The position numbers were made by a program, and so were the translations under genes. A stretch of 64,000 nt of DNA from Calothrix sp. NIES-3974 (GTDB lineage: Bacteria; Cyanobacteriota; Cyanobacteriia; Cyanobacteriales; Nostocaceae), in assembly GCF_002368395.1 (NCBI RefSeq), contig NZ_AP018254.1, forward strand, positions 2,604,001-2,668,000, written 5' to 3'. The notes under the pieces were generated by a model. The model was not told where the DNA came from, searched no databases, and saw only the letters and a list, made by a program, of their open reading frames with translations. Shown one piece after another: positions 46,893 through 55,769 of this stretch (positions are counted from its first letter, which is position 1; each line of letters opens with the position of its first letter).

Positions 46893-48587
46893 ATGAAAAT
46901 TTCTCATAAGCTGATGGGAAGCTTTATTGGCGTTTCCTTGTTAACTGGAGCAGTGGGAACTGTCGCGATCGCCCAAAACTACAAAATTGCTGAAACCTTA
47001 GCGGTTGCTGAAGCAGAACATGTTGCTGGTGTACTAGCAGCCTCGATTATCCAGTATTTTGGGAATGAGCAAAAATCTATTTCCAGCAAAAAAACTGCCG
47101 GATTGCAAAAGTATGCAAACTTGCTACGTGAACAGCAAAAGCGCGATATTGTCGTGGTCGATCGTCAAAAGCGAATTTTAGCAGATGCCGTCCCCCAAAA
47201 TATAGGCAGCATATTTGAGCATGATAAGGGGGATGAAGTTCGACTGACGATGCAAGATGGTAAAACCAGGACTTTTCTGGAAAAAAGCGTTGATTATCCT
47301 CAAGGGATCAAACTCATTGTGATTCCGATAAAGACTAATGCAAACACAATTAGTGGTGCTGTGATTGTGGAGTGGTCATCGCTGTACAATGAAGCGATCG
47401 CCAAAGCCCAACCGACAGCGATTACAATTGTGATTACCAGTCTGGGCTGTATCGTCTTCGCTCTGTTGATTGGGTTACGCATTGCAAGCAGTATTGCCAA
47501 GCCATTACAAGCCGTTACCAGCGTTGCGAAGGAAGCTACGGAGACCGCCAATTTTGACCTACAAGCTCCAGTCTTAACTAAAGATGAAACAGGAATTTTA
47601 GCAGTAGCACTGAATAATTTGATTCAACGAGTTAGAATCTTGCTAAATGAAAAAGAGCAGAAATCTGAAGAACTCCAACAAACCTTAACTCAGCTTCAGA
47701 CAATGCAAATGCAATTAGTCCAAACCGAAAAAATGTCGAGTCTGGGACAATTGGTTGCTGGTGTTGCTCACGAGATTAACAATCCGGTTAACTTTATTCA
47801 TGGCAATATCGCTCACGTCGATAACTACACCAAGGACTTGATGAGAGTAGTGCAAGCCTATGCAACCCACTACCCAAATCCACCCCAGACGCTCCAGACA
47901 ACCCTAGATGAGGTAGAACTGGACTTCTTGTTTGAGGACTTAGTAAAATTGCTCCAGTCCATGAAGGTGGGTACTAATCGGATTCGGCAAATTGTACTGT
48001 CGCTACGCAACTTCTCCCGGTTAGATGAATCTGAGTTCAAAGCGGTTGATTTGCATGAGGGTATCGATAACACATTACTAATTTTACAACATCGCCTCAA
48101 ACCAAAGCCAGAATCTCCGGCAATCGAGGTCATTAAAGAATATGCTCAATTGCCTCCGGTAGAGTGCTATCCGGGACAACTTAACCAGGTATTTATGAAC
48201 TTAATCGCGAATGCGATCGATGCACTGGATGAAGTTGTTCAAGAACGAATAAAAGATGAAAAACCTGCACAAACCAGCAAGATTTGGATTTCGACTCAAG
48301 TGAAAGCTGAGAATCGAGTACAAATTACGATTGCTGACAATGGACCAGGAATCTCAGAAAAAGTGCGATCGCGTCTGTTTGATCCCTTCTTCACTACTAA
48401 ACCTGTCGGCAAAGGTACAGGCTTAGGATTATCGATTAGTTATCAAATTGTGACTGAAAAACATAAGGGCATGATATGGTGTGATTCCACACCGGGAGAA
48501 GGAACTAAATTTATGATTGAGATCCCTATTTGCCAATCTGAACTAACTCCGGATTTCTCACAGACTTCTCAAACTTTCAGCGAGTAG
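46893..48587 (+). CDS. Orphan HAMP sensor histidine kinase
   Basis: The 564-aa protein has two membrane helices (about residues 8-28 and 173-195) around a periplasmic sensor of about 140 residues. A HAMP domain (ASSIAKPLQAVTSVAKEATE), a coiled coil, the H-box VAGVAHEINNPVNF (His293) and an HATPase (GQLNQVFMNLIANAIDALDE, DNGPGIS, GKGTGLGLS) follow. The kinase core resembles that of the ethylene-receptor-like kinase at 9064. No response regulator is adjacent. I prefer MKISHKLMG as start; an ATG 19 codons upstream is possible. The last 12 codons and the stop come from a repeat element (48548-48646), so the C-terminus was altered by insertion. Confidence 0.87.
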   Translation: MKISHKLMGSFIGVSLLTGAVGTVAIAQNYKIAETLAVAEAEHVAGVLAASIIQYFGNEQKSISSKKTAGLQKYANLLREQQKRDIVVVDRQKRILADAVPQNIGSIFEHDKGDEVRLTMQDGKTRTFLEKSVDYPQGIKLIVIPIKTNANTISGAVIVEWSSLYNEAIAKAQPTAITIVITSLGCIVFALLIGLRIASSIAKPLQAVTSVAKEATETANFDLQAPVLTKDETGILAVALNNLIQRVRILLNEKEQKSEELQQTLTQLQTMQMQLVQTEKMSSLGQLVAGVAHEINNPVNFIHGNIAHVDNYTKDLMRVVQAYATHYPNPPQTLQTTLDEVELDFLFEDLVKLLQSMKVGTNRIRQIVLSLRNFSRLDESEFKAVDLHEGIDNTLLILQHRLKPKPESPAIEVIKEYAQLPPVECYPGQLNQVFMNLIANAIDALDEVVQERIKDEKPAQTSKIWISTQVKAENRVQITIADNGPGISEKVRSRLFDPFFTTKPVGKGTGLGLSISYQIVTEKHKGMIWCDSTPGEGTKFMIEIPICQSELTPDFSQTSQTFSE

Positions 48588-48646
48588 GGAGTTGTAGGAA
48601 AATCAACCCATTACTCAAGGCTTATCACTACCTTGCTCAAAATGCA
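48548..48646 (+). repeat. ATTTCTCA-type MITE, copy 5, overlapping the kinase 3' end
   Basis: From TCCGGATTTCTCACAGACTT it follows the copy at 42995-43110 (AAACTTTCAGCGAGTAGGGA, AGGAAAATCAACCCATTACT, CAAGGCTTATCAC). Its right end is degraded. The kinase stop codon is the TAG in its gcgagTAGgga block. Confidence 0.75.
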
Positions 48647-48700
48647 AAAATACTCGACTAATCCAAAAATGAGGGTTGGAATCAGGGAGTATTGAGTATT

Positions 48701-48908
48701 TAGGGCTTGTTGAAAAATAATAAGACTTTTATATTGCAAGAATTAGAGGGTATTTTGGTCCCAAAAAGTGCAAACAGATAGGTATATAAAGACTTAAAAA
48801 CCTGGCATTTGTCATTTTGTCACCTAGCAAAAGGGGGATACGTGATTAAAACTATTCCCTAATCCCTGTTCCCTACCCTCACTAAAATACTTTTTCCGCA
48901 AATCCTAA
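48701..48908. repeat. GGGCTTGCTGAAAA-type dispersed repeat, copy 2
   Basis: The left end TAGGGCTTGTTGAAAAATAA and the right end, read inward TTAGGATTTGCGGAAAAAGT, form an imperfect inverted repeat. The interior block AGTGCAAACAGATAGGTATA matches copy 1 at 38574. Confidence 0.6.
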
Positions 48909-48971
48909 TTTAATATAGCTGAATCATTCAAATGGAATGGGAGAAGATATCGTCCTTTCAACCAGACTATA

Positions 48972-49001
48972 AACTTCCACTAACTATGTGGAGGTTTTTT
49001 G
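48972..49001 (+). terminator. Rho-independent terminator-like hairpin
   Basis: The arms AACTTCCAC and GTGGAGGTT with one G-U pair are followed by a run of T's. It lies about 390 bases after the kinase stop with no gene before it, so it may end a small RNA or a long kinase transcript. Confidence 0.6.
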
Positions 49002-49450
49002 TGTACTGGTTCCTATTTTATCTCGGTTTTTCCATTTCCCAAACTCTTGTATCTATTGATTAGTGATGGTTTCAGCGATTACATATAAATACGTAGCTAA
49101 TTTCACAAAATGCTTTCTTCATCAAAAAGCCTGTTTTTTTAGTTAAGAACTTAAAAAGTCATTTAAAAATATTTATTTTTCTCCGTAATTTAGAACTTTA
49201 CCACGTTAAAAAAGATATCCGCACGTACTCAAAATCTGTGATTTTTTTCCGGATTGCTATCGGTAATTAAAACGAAATTAACACTGGTATCAAGTTGTCA
49301 TGAACCTTCAGTGGAGATGATGACATTCTTCCAGATGGGGAAATAGTATAGGTACATGCTTAAGAAAAAACACAGAGAAACGCTTTCGAGAAACACTGAA
49401 GAAGTATTGATAGCTTCTCTGGATAACTAAGAAATTACTGAGGGAAAAAA

Positions 49451-50212
49451 ATGAAAAAGTTAACAGCAGCCTTAAAATTACTGACAGCTTCCACCATCGG
49501 TTTCGGTATTATCTCCAGTGCATCTGTTGCAAGTGCAGCATCTTTAGTTCCTAATCAAGAAGGTGAGGTCAGCTTATTAGGTCTTGGATGTCGTTCTAGC
49601 TTAAATTGTATTCATACAACGTCTTTACATCCTGTTGGCTATACCGTTGAAAGCTTCGGATTTTCTGCTGCGGATGGAACTAAATACGGTAAAAGTTTAT
49701 TATTCGTTGACGACCGTTCTACTCCACAGGAATTCACGGTCAATGGTTTTGGGGTTAAATTCTTAGCTGAAGATGAAGGAACTAATCCCGCTCTTGGTCA
49801 AAAATGGTTCCGTCCAATGGCTGTGAATAGAAGTGGTAGACCAGTGGAAAATGGACGGTTAGAGGTTGGTTTATTTGAGTTCGTATTTCAGAGTGTAATT
49901 GATAAATTGGAATTAACCTTTTTCGATGTGGAAGACCCTGGTACTTTAATTTCTAATTTGAATGGAAATTTGAGCAATATTTTGACAACTCCTGGTGATA
50001 ATGGAAATTTACAGACAGTTACTTTAACAAACGTTAAATCCTTTAAAGTCCAACTCGGTTCTCCGAAAACTTCTACATTTCCCAGAACTGGTGACGGGGT
50101 GAATTTGCAATTAACTAAAGTTCCTGAACCTGGTACTGTATTTAGCCTTGGTGCGTTAGCGATTGGTGGCGTTGTTGCTGCTGGTAAGCGGAAGAGAGTT
50201 TCTGCTAATTAG
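49451..50212 (+). CDS. PEP-CTERM sorted extracellular protein (LEVG family-like)
   Basis: The 253-aa protein has an N-terminal signal peptide (MKKLTAALKLLTASTIGFGI ... ASA) and a C-terminal PEP-CTERM tail VPEPGTVFSLGALAIGGVVA followed by a basic cluster (GKRKR). This tail directs sorting by exosortase. The interior has NGRLEVGLFEFVFQ, matching the LEVG-type PEP-CTERM proteins of cyanobacteria. It is likely exported to the surface or extracellular matrix. No exosortase gene is adjacent. Confidence 0.85.
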   Translation: MKKLTAALKLLTASTIGFGIISSASVASAASLVPNQEGEVSLLGLGCRSSLNCIHTTSLHPVGYTVESFGFSAADGTKYGKSLLFVDDRSTPQEFTVNGFGVKFLAEDEGTNPALGQKWFRPMAVNRSGRPVENGRLEVGLFEFVFQSVIDKLELTFFDVEDPGTLISNLNGNLSNILTTPGDNGNLQTVTLTNVKSFKVQLGSPKTSTFPRTGDGVNLQLTKVPEPGTVFSLGALAIGGVVAAGKRKRVSAN

Positions 50213-51035
50213 GTGCATGGGATGAGAAGTCGGGTTTTTGTCAAAGATAAAACACGACTTCTGAGATGGACTTATAAGGTAGATTGATTATCTTCAATGG
50301 GGAGATATAAACAAAATCTAGATTTTGCGTTAGGTGAGAAGTCCGATTTTAACAAGTCCAGAAAATTGCCAAACAAAACTGACTTATGAGATAAATCTAA
50401 AATCTAAAATTATTTAAGCCTCTTACTTTCAAATTTGCTAATTTAAGTCATATTGAGTAGTTTCGAGTTATCTGATTGCAGCAGATTCTCGTTTCTACTC
50501 AATTTTTTATTTAGAACTTATGCAAGTATCACAAAAATTCTGGTTTTTTTGTAGTTGATACCTGACAGGGAGCTTTCAGGAGCAGGGGAAGAAAATGTTT
50601 CAAAATTTGAGTGGGATGGTATTACTTTGAGGACTAAAGTCTTCACTACAAACTTAAAATAATATGATTAATTAAATGCTTGGATATGAAAATAACTTTC
50701 ATGAAAGCTATTTACTGAAATCTTGGGGATGAAACTGTATCAGTTGTAACTATCTCTATTTTTGAACTGTGTTTTTTCATGCTGGCATTTTCACGGAAAT
50801 CAAGGTGGTGTGTTTTTTGTTTCTGCAATAGAAAAATCTAAATGACTAAATATGGTTGGCTGGAAGAGAAAATTAGATAAAATTAAATTCAGTAAAATAG
50901 GTTTTTATTACTAGTTTTATCGCTAGTGTATCTGGAATTAGTAAATGCCAAAACATGGGTGGGTCAGCACTTTAGATGTTTTTTGGGCAAAATGTTAAAC
51001 CCTTGGTCATATTCGGTGCTATGTAGGTGCTATCA
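50213..51035. other. Intergenic region with a stem-loop after the PEP-CTERM gene
   Basis: A stem-loop (arms AGAAGTCGGGTTTT and AAAACACGACTTCT, 50225-50262) follows the stop codon and may end the transcript. The rest is AT-rich with no gene. A short AACTTATGCAAGTATCAC block at 50516 resembles blocks at 26880. Confidence 0.5.
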
Positions 51036-52298
51036 ATGGATTTATTAGAGTACCAAGTTAAGGAATGGTTCGGGGAAATAGGTATTCCTGTACTGCCATC
51101 ACAACGGATTGAACATCCGACTGATTTAAAGCGTTTAAAGATACCCTATCCTGTGGTGTTGAAGTCGCAGGTTCATGGGGATTCGCGGTTAAAAGCGGGG
51201 GGGGTGCGATTTGTAGAGACGACGATTGATGCGATCGCAGCTGCTCAGAATATTTTTAATTTGTCGATTGGTGGGGAATTTCCAGAGTTGTTATTAGCGG
51301 AGGCTAAATACAATGTGGAACGGGAGTATTATTTAGCGGTTGTGTTGGACACGGTGGTATGTCGTCCGATTTTGCTGGGTTCTGTACAAGCGGATATTGA
51401 TTGGGAACTCGATAGCGAAAAAATGCACCATGTGGTTGTGGAGCAGGAGTTTTCCCCTTTTTATGCGCGACGGTTAGCCTTAAAAATGGGGTTGAAGGGT
51501 TCGCTGATGCAGTCGATTAGTACTGTGATCGAGAAAATGTACCAGCTATTTATTGAGAAAGACCTGGATTTAGTGGAAATTAATCCTTTAGCGATTAATC
51601 GTGCTGGACAGGTGATGGCTTTAAATGGTAGTGTGCGTGTCAATGACCGAGCGATCGCCCGTCATCCAGATATTGCCAAGTTGGCGACGAAAATCTCTCG
51701 ACGCTACAGTGCGGAAGCAGAGAATGGTAATATCGTCGATGTCAATGGGTCGAGTGTTACTGGTAAGATTGGTATTTTAGGTAATGGTGTGGGGTCGGTT
51801 CTGACGACGATGGATTTGGTTGTCTATGCTGGTGGAAAACCGGGTATGTGTCTAAATTTACGCCATGCTTCCCCCATCGACACCTCACCGACAACATTCC
51901 GCAGTCGATTGGAAAAAGCGTTACAGATATTAGCCCGCGATCGCACGATCAAGGTGATTTTAATTAATCTGATTGGTACAATACCCCAGGTGAGTGAGTT
52001 TGTGGAGGTGATTGAAAACTGCTACCTGCAACAGTCTCCGACGGGATCAACTACTCCAGGAAGCAACAGATTGGGGGTGAATGGCGATCGCAATGGATTA
52101 CAAATACCCCAATTAGTCATTAGACTTGCAGGTACAGATTTTGAGCCAGCAAAAGCGGATTTGAAAGCTTTGCAAATCAGCAAAAATTTACCCATCACCA
52201 TTGCCGACAATTTAGACACTGCTGTTACAGAAGCAGTTAACTTTACCAAAACCCAGTCAACTATCTCTGTTGGGGAGGGAGTAGGGAATCGGGAGTAG
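51036..52298 (+). CDS. SucC-like ATP-grasp protein (succinyl-CoA synthetase beta-like), divergent
   Basis: The 420-aa protein aligns with the beta subunit of succinyl-CoA synthetase over its length (MDLLEYQVKEWFGEIGIPVL, DKDLDLVEINPLAI-like, LGNGVGSVLTTMDLVVYAGG). Canonical motifs are altered. The ATP-grasp HAGGRGKAGG is HGDSRLKAGG, the phosphate loop LDVGGGA is LNLRHAS, and NIFGGI is NLIGTI. The last six codons and the stop lie in a repeat (ggagtagagacgaccc). A SucD-like gene follows after 492 bases of repeat-rich DNA. It may be a non-catalytic or altered-substrate paralog; the normal cyanobacterial pair may lie elsewhere. Confidence 0.8.
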   Translation: MDLLEYQVKEWFGEIGIPVLPSQRIEHPTDLKRLKIPYPVVLKSQVHGDSRLKAGGVRFVETTIDAIAAAQNIFNLSIGGEFPELLLAEAKYNVEREYYLAVVLDTVVCRPILLGSVQADIDWELDSEKMHHVVVEQEFSPFYARRLALKMGLKGSLMQSISTVIEKMYQLFIEKDLDLVEINPLAINRAGQVMALNGSVRVNDRAIARHPDIAKLATKISRRYSAEAENGNIVDVNGSSVTGKIGILGNGVGSVLTTMDLVVYAGGKPGMCLNLRHASPIDTSPTTFRSRLEKALQILARDRTIKVILINLIGTIPQVSEFVEVIENCYLQQSPTGSTTPGSNRLGVNGDRNGLQIPQLVIRLAGTDFEPAKADLKALQISKNLPITIADNLDTAVTEAVNFTKTQSTISVGEGVGNRE

Positions 52299-52319
52299 AG
52301 ACGACCCGTCGGGTCGTCT
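52299..52319. repeat. GAGACG-frame palindrome, core ACCCGTCGGGT
   Basis: A perfect 21-base palindrome directly after the SucC-like stop codon; the stop itself is the TAG of its ggagTAGagacg context. Confidence 0.8.
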
Positions 52320-52336
52320 GTACAGGGAATAGGGAG

Positions 52337-52356
52337 AGACGCGATATATCGCGTCT
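52337..52356. repeat. GAGACG-frame palindrome, core GCGATATATCGC
   Basis: A perfect 20-base palindrome 17 bases after the previous one. The following DNA (gccgaatgattggttacatt to 52420) is the reverse complement of the left part of the element at 4864-5024. Confidence 0.8.
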
Positions 52357-52790
52357 GTACGCCGAATGATTGGTTACATTGTGGTTGTATTTCGTAATCC
52401 ACTACACTTCGTTGGGTAGATAATAAGCTGTTGCGCATTTAAGTTATATATTCACTACTTTTGATGGATGACAGTTAACTGCCATCCCTCAGCCATCAAC
52501 CGTTAACCGATAGTCGTCAACAGCAAATCGAGTTGTTATGTGATTTATGTGAGTTTAACTTATTTACTACTCTCTACTCCCTACTCCCAAATCTACTAAC
52601 CAAATTTGCTGTGAAAAAGTTAATAATATTAAAGTGTTCCCAATACCATCATTTTTGCATCAAACTTTCTTGATATAGTGATGATTTTGAGTCTGCCATC
52701 GTCACCAGGAAAACTGGTTTAACTACAATGGGAGAATCATTATTGCCAATGGCTAGAACTGATAGTGCAAAATAACTACCTGGCTTTTTT

Positions 52791-53672
52791 ATGAATTTAA
52801 CGCCAAATAGTAAAGTTATTATCCAAGGATTTAGCGAATTTATTTCTGCGACCCATGTCACGCAAATGAAAGCCTACGGCACAAATTTGATTGCTGGAGT
52901 CAATCCTGGGTGTGGGGGACAAAAAATATACGACCTACCGATATTTGACCTTGTAGAAGAAATTGTCGAGGAATACGGCTCTATTGACACGACAATTATT
53001 AGTGTTCATCCCTATCAAGTTTTGGATGCAGCCTTAGAAGCGATCGCAGCAAATATCAGACAGATAATTATTATTTCTCCTGGGGTTCCTCCCCTGGATA
53101 TGGTGAAGTTATTACGCATTGCCGAAGCACATGAAACTTTGATCGTCGGTCCAAATAGTCCTGGTATTATTGTTCCGGGGAAAATTTTATTGGGAATCCA
53201 ACCCAGCGAATTTTATCAACCCGGTAAAATTGGAATTCTCAGTCGTAGTACCACCCTCACCTACGAAATTGCCCGTGTTTTGAGTGATGCAGGGATTGGT
53301 CAATCAATCAGTGTTAGTATTGGTAGTGACGCAATAGTTGGTTCCTCCTTTATCCAATGGTTACAAATTCTCGATGAAGACGAAGACACGGAAGCGATTG
53401 TCTTAGTCGGACAACCAGGGGGAGGAAGCGAAGAAGCCGCAGCACGCTATATCACCGAAGCCATTGACAAACCGGTTTTTGCCTATATCGCTGGAATTAA
53501 TGCACCCCCAGCAAAACACGGACGCACAACCGGAACCCTAGCATCTGTAGTAGGTAGAAACCCGGATTTTGGTAGTGCCAAAGGTAAACAAATTGCCCTT
53601 AGTGAAGCTGGTATTCCCGTCGTCCAAAGTCCCTCGGAAATCCCGAAACTGTTGTACAAAGTTTTGAGGTGA
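52791..53672 (+). CDS. SucD-like protein (succinyl-CoA synthetase alpha-like), divergent
   Basis: The 293-aa protein has the CoA-binding N-terminal domain (KVIIQGFSEFISATHVTQMK, GVNPGCGG) and VGPNSPGIIVPGK. LVGQPGGGSEEAAARYI follows, as in SucD. The phosphohistidine motif GHAGA near residue 246 is missing: the region reads NAPPAKHGRTTGTLASVVG, with a His only in a shifted position. Without the swinging phosphohistidine the normal mechanism would fail unless the KHG His replaces it. It pairs with the SucC-like gene upstream, separated by repeats, and may be an altered enzyme or a regulator-like CoA-binding protein. Confidence 0.8.
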   Translation: MNLTPNSKVIIQGFSEFISATHVTQMKAYGTNLIAGVNPGCGGQKIYDLPIFDLVEEIVEEYGSIDTTIISVHPYQVLDAALEAIAANIRQIIIISPGVPPLDMVKLLRIAEAHETLIVGPNSPGIIVPGKILLGIQPSEFYQPGKIGILSRSTTLTYEIARVLSDAGIGQSISVSIGSDAIVGSSFIQWLQILDEDEDTEAIVLVGQPGGGSEEAAARYITEAIDKPVFAYIAGINAPPAKHGRTTGTLASVVGRNPDFGSAKGKQIALSEAGIPVVQSPSEIPKLLYKVLR

Positions 53673-53756
53673 GAATGGGAGGAGACAGGATACAGGAGAT
53701 AGGACAATACGGTTCGGACCAGAAAATTCGTAAACCCGAAATAATTAATAATTGTA

Positions 53757-53778
53757 GAGACGCGATATATCGCGTCTC
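53757..53778. repeat. GAGACG-frame palindrome, core GCGATATATCGC
   Basis: A perfect palindrome in the 305-base gap between the SucD-like gene and the amidase gene. The gap otherwise holds no gene. A flanking outer inverted repeat (ATACGGTTCGG at 53708-53718 and CCGAACCGTAT at 53807-53817) encloses it at about 40-50 bases, forming a larger element. Confidence 0.75.
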
Positions 53779-53977
53779 TCCCGAAATCGCCATGAAAAAT
53801 CATTAACCGAACCGTATTGAGAAATAGAAGATTTGGATCATAATTTCCAGATATTTTAGTATTATTAACCATTCCCCATTTTCCGTCTCCTATCTCCAAC
53901 CTTTCCCCTCAGTCACCGAATTCTAGACTAAAATAGTTGTCTCATACACAAACTAGTCTCACGGTGACTTTTAGACA

Positions 53978-55381
53978 ATGGATGTAGTTGATTTAGCGTT
54001 TACCCCAGCGTTGCAACAAGCCGAGTTGATTCGCTGCAAACAGGTTTCCCCATTGGAGTTAACTGAAGTTTATTTGGAACGGATTGAGCGTTTAAACCCC
54101 CAATTGGGTAGCTATTTTACGGTCACAGGTGAGTTGGCATTAGAGGATGCAAAGGCAAAAACGGAGATGCTGGTGACAAGTACGGATCTACCAGCCTTTT
54201 TTGGTGTGCCGATTTCAATCAAAGATTTAAATCCAGTTAAGGGGGTCAGATGTACTTTTGGGACTGTAGCTGCCCTCAATTATATCCCCGACTATGAAGA
54301 TATAATTGTCACCAAGATTCGTCAGGCTGGATTTACGCTACTGGGTAAAACTGCTACATCCGAATTAGGTTCTTTCCCTTACACGGAAACCATACCCTTT
54401 CCACCAACACGGAATCCCTGGAACTTGGAATATACACCAGGGGGATCGAGTGGGGGTGCAGCGAGTGCGGTGGCTGCGGGTTTGTGCGCGATCGCTCAAG
54501 GTTCCGATGGGGGTGGTTCGATTCGTGGACCTGTTGCCTGTTGCGGATTGGTGGGAATCAAACCATCACGGGGTCGGGTTTCCCATGCTCCCGCAGGCGA
54601 TCGCGTTAGTGGTATTGCCATCAACGGACCGATTGCCCGTACTGTTGCCGATGCCGCAGCGCTGTTGGATGTTATGTCTGGCTATGTCACTGGCGACCCC
54701 TATTGGTTGCCTGACCCACAAGTATCTTTTTTGGCTGCTAGTCAGCAGGAATCAGCCAAATTACGGATTGGGTTCGCCACGGAAATTTTACCAATGGGTT
54801 CTGCCGATACCACCTGTAGGGAGGCTGTCCTCAAAACCGTCCAGCATTTACAGGATTTAGGTCATGACCTGGAAGCAACGAGTCTAGATTTCAGCGACCT
54901 GATTGAGCCTTTTAAAACCGTTTGGAGTACTGGAGTAGCCGCTTCCGGATTTCCCCTGGAGGCTCTCCAACCCCTCAATCGTTGGCTGTTGTCAAAGCAG
55001 ATATCAGGGGGAGAATACTTGCAAGCTGTATTAAATATGCAAATAGCATCACGGAAAATAGTTGCCTATTTCGATAATTTTGATGTATTAGTTTTACCAG
55101 TTTATTTACATAGACCCATCCGGGTCGGTGAGTGGTCCCATTTGAGTCCGGAAGACACCTTCGATCATATTGCCCATTGGGTTGCTCCCTGTCCACCCTT
55201 TAATGCCACAGGACAGCCTGTTATCGCCCTTCCCGTGGGCTTTGATGCTCAAGGTTTACCCATGAGCGTGCAGTTAATAGGTAAACCAGCCGATGAATTG
55301 ACCCTAATTCGGTTAGCTGCTCAACTGGAAAAAGTCAACCCCTGGATTCAACACCGTCCCCCCTTGGCAATTAGTGAGTGA
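53978..55381 (+). CDS. Amidase signature family hydrolase
   Basis: The 467-aa protein has the Ser-cisSer-Lys triad regions of the family: GVPISIKDLNPVKGV (Lys), GGSSGGAASAVAAGL (cis-Ser) and GSDGGGSIRGPVACC (nucleophile Ser), followed by GLVGIKPSRGRVS. It is not GatA, which has GTDTGGSIRQPA in place of GSDGGGSIRGP, so the substrate is open. The start ATG follows a short leader. It is downstream of the SucD-like gene with a palindromic gap and may be independent. Confidence 0.85.
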   Translation: MDVVDLAFTPALQQAELIRCKQVSPLELTEVYLERIERLNPQLGSYFTVTGELALEDAKAKTEMLVTSTDLPAFFGVPISIKDLNPVKGVRCTFGTVAALNYIPDYEDIIVTKIRQAGFTLLGKTATSELGSFPYTETIPFPPTRNPWNLEYTPGGSSGGAASAVAAGLCAIAQGSDGGGSIRGPVACCGLVGIKPSRGRVSHAPAGDRVSGIAINGPIARTVADAAALLDVMSGYVTGDPYWLPDPQVSFLAASQQESAKLRIGFATEILPMGSADTTCREAVLKTVQHLQDLGHDLEATSLDFSDLIEPFKTVWSTGVAASGFPLEALQPLNRWLLSKQISGGEYLQAVLNMQIASRKIVAYFDNFDVLVLPVYLHRPIRVGEWSHLSPEDTFDHIAHWVAPCPPFNATGQPVIALPVGFDAQGLPMSVQLIGKPADELTLIRLAAQLEKVNPWIQHRPPLAISE

Positions 55382-55769
55382 AGCGAAGAAATCAAGTCGG
55401 CTAGATGTGGTATGGTTATGTACGCTGGGTTAGGCTAGAGTTAAATTTAAATACATCTGTATTGTTTCGCTGGCATTTAAATCTAAAATGGTATTTTAGA
55501 CAGAAAAAATTCTGAAATAATTAATAATTCGTAATTGATAATTCGTAATTACGGACGCGAAGCGTTGCCGCAGGTTATTACAAATTCCAAATTACGTAGC
55601 TTGCTTCCCGCATAACGTGTATTCCAGATTACAAATTACAAATCACGTACGCGAAGCGTTGCCGTAGGCTATTACAAATTACGAATTCCCCAAAATCAGC
55701 GCTTTTGACCCGATTTTAGACCTTCCACTACTCCCGACACTTTCCTAGGTGTAATTCTTGCCACCCGAC
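55382..55769. other. Intergenic region with inverted dispersed repeats
   Basis: No gene is supported. Positions 55525-55690 hold GTAATTC heptamers and two inverted units of the GGCAACGCTTCGCGTACG family (seen here as CGCGAAGCGTTGCC). It precedes dnaX. Confidence 0.6.
55525..55690 (-). repeat. Dispersed repeat, two units (GGCAACGCTTCGCG type), inverted
   Basis: Two units read on the minus strand as in 1738-1886, with GTAATTC heptamers in front. Confidence 0.7.
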
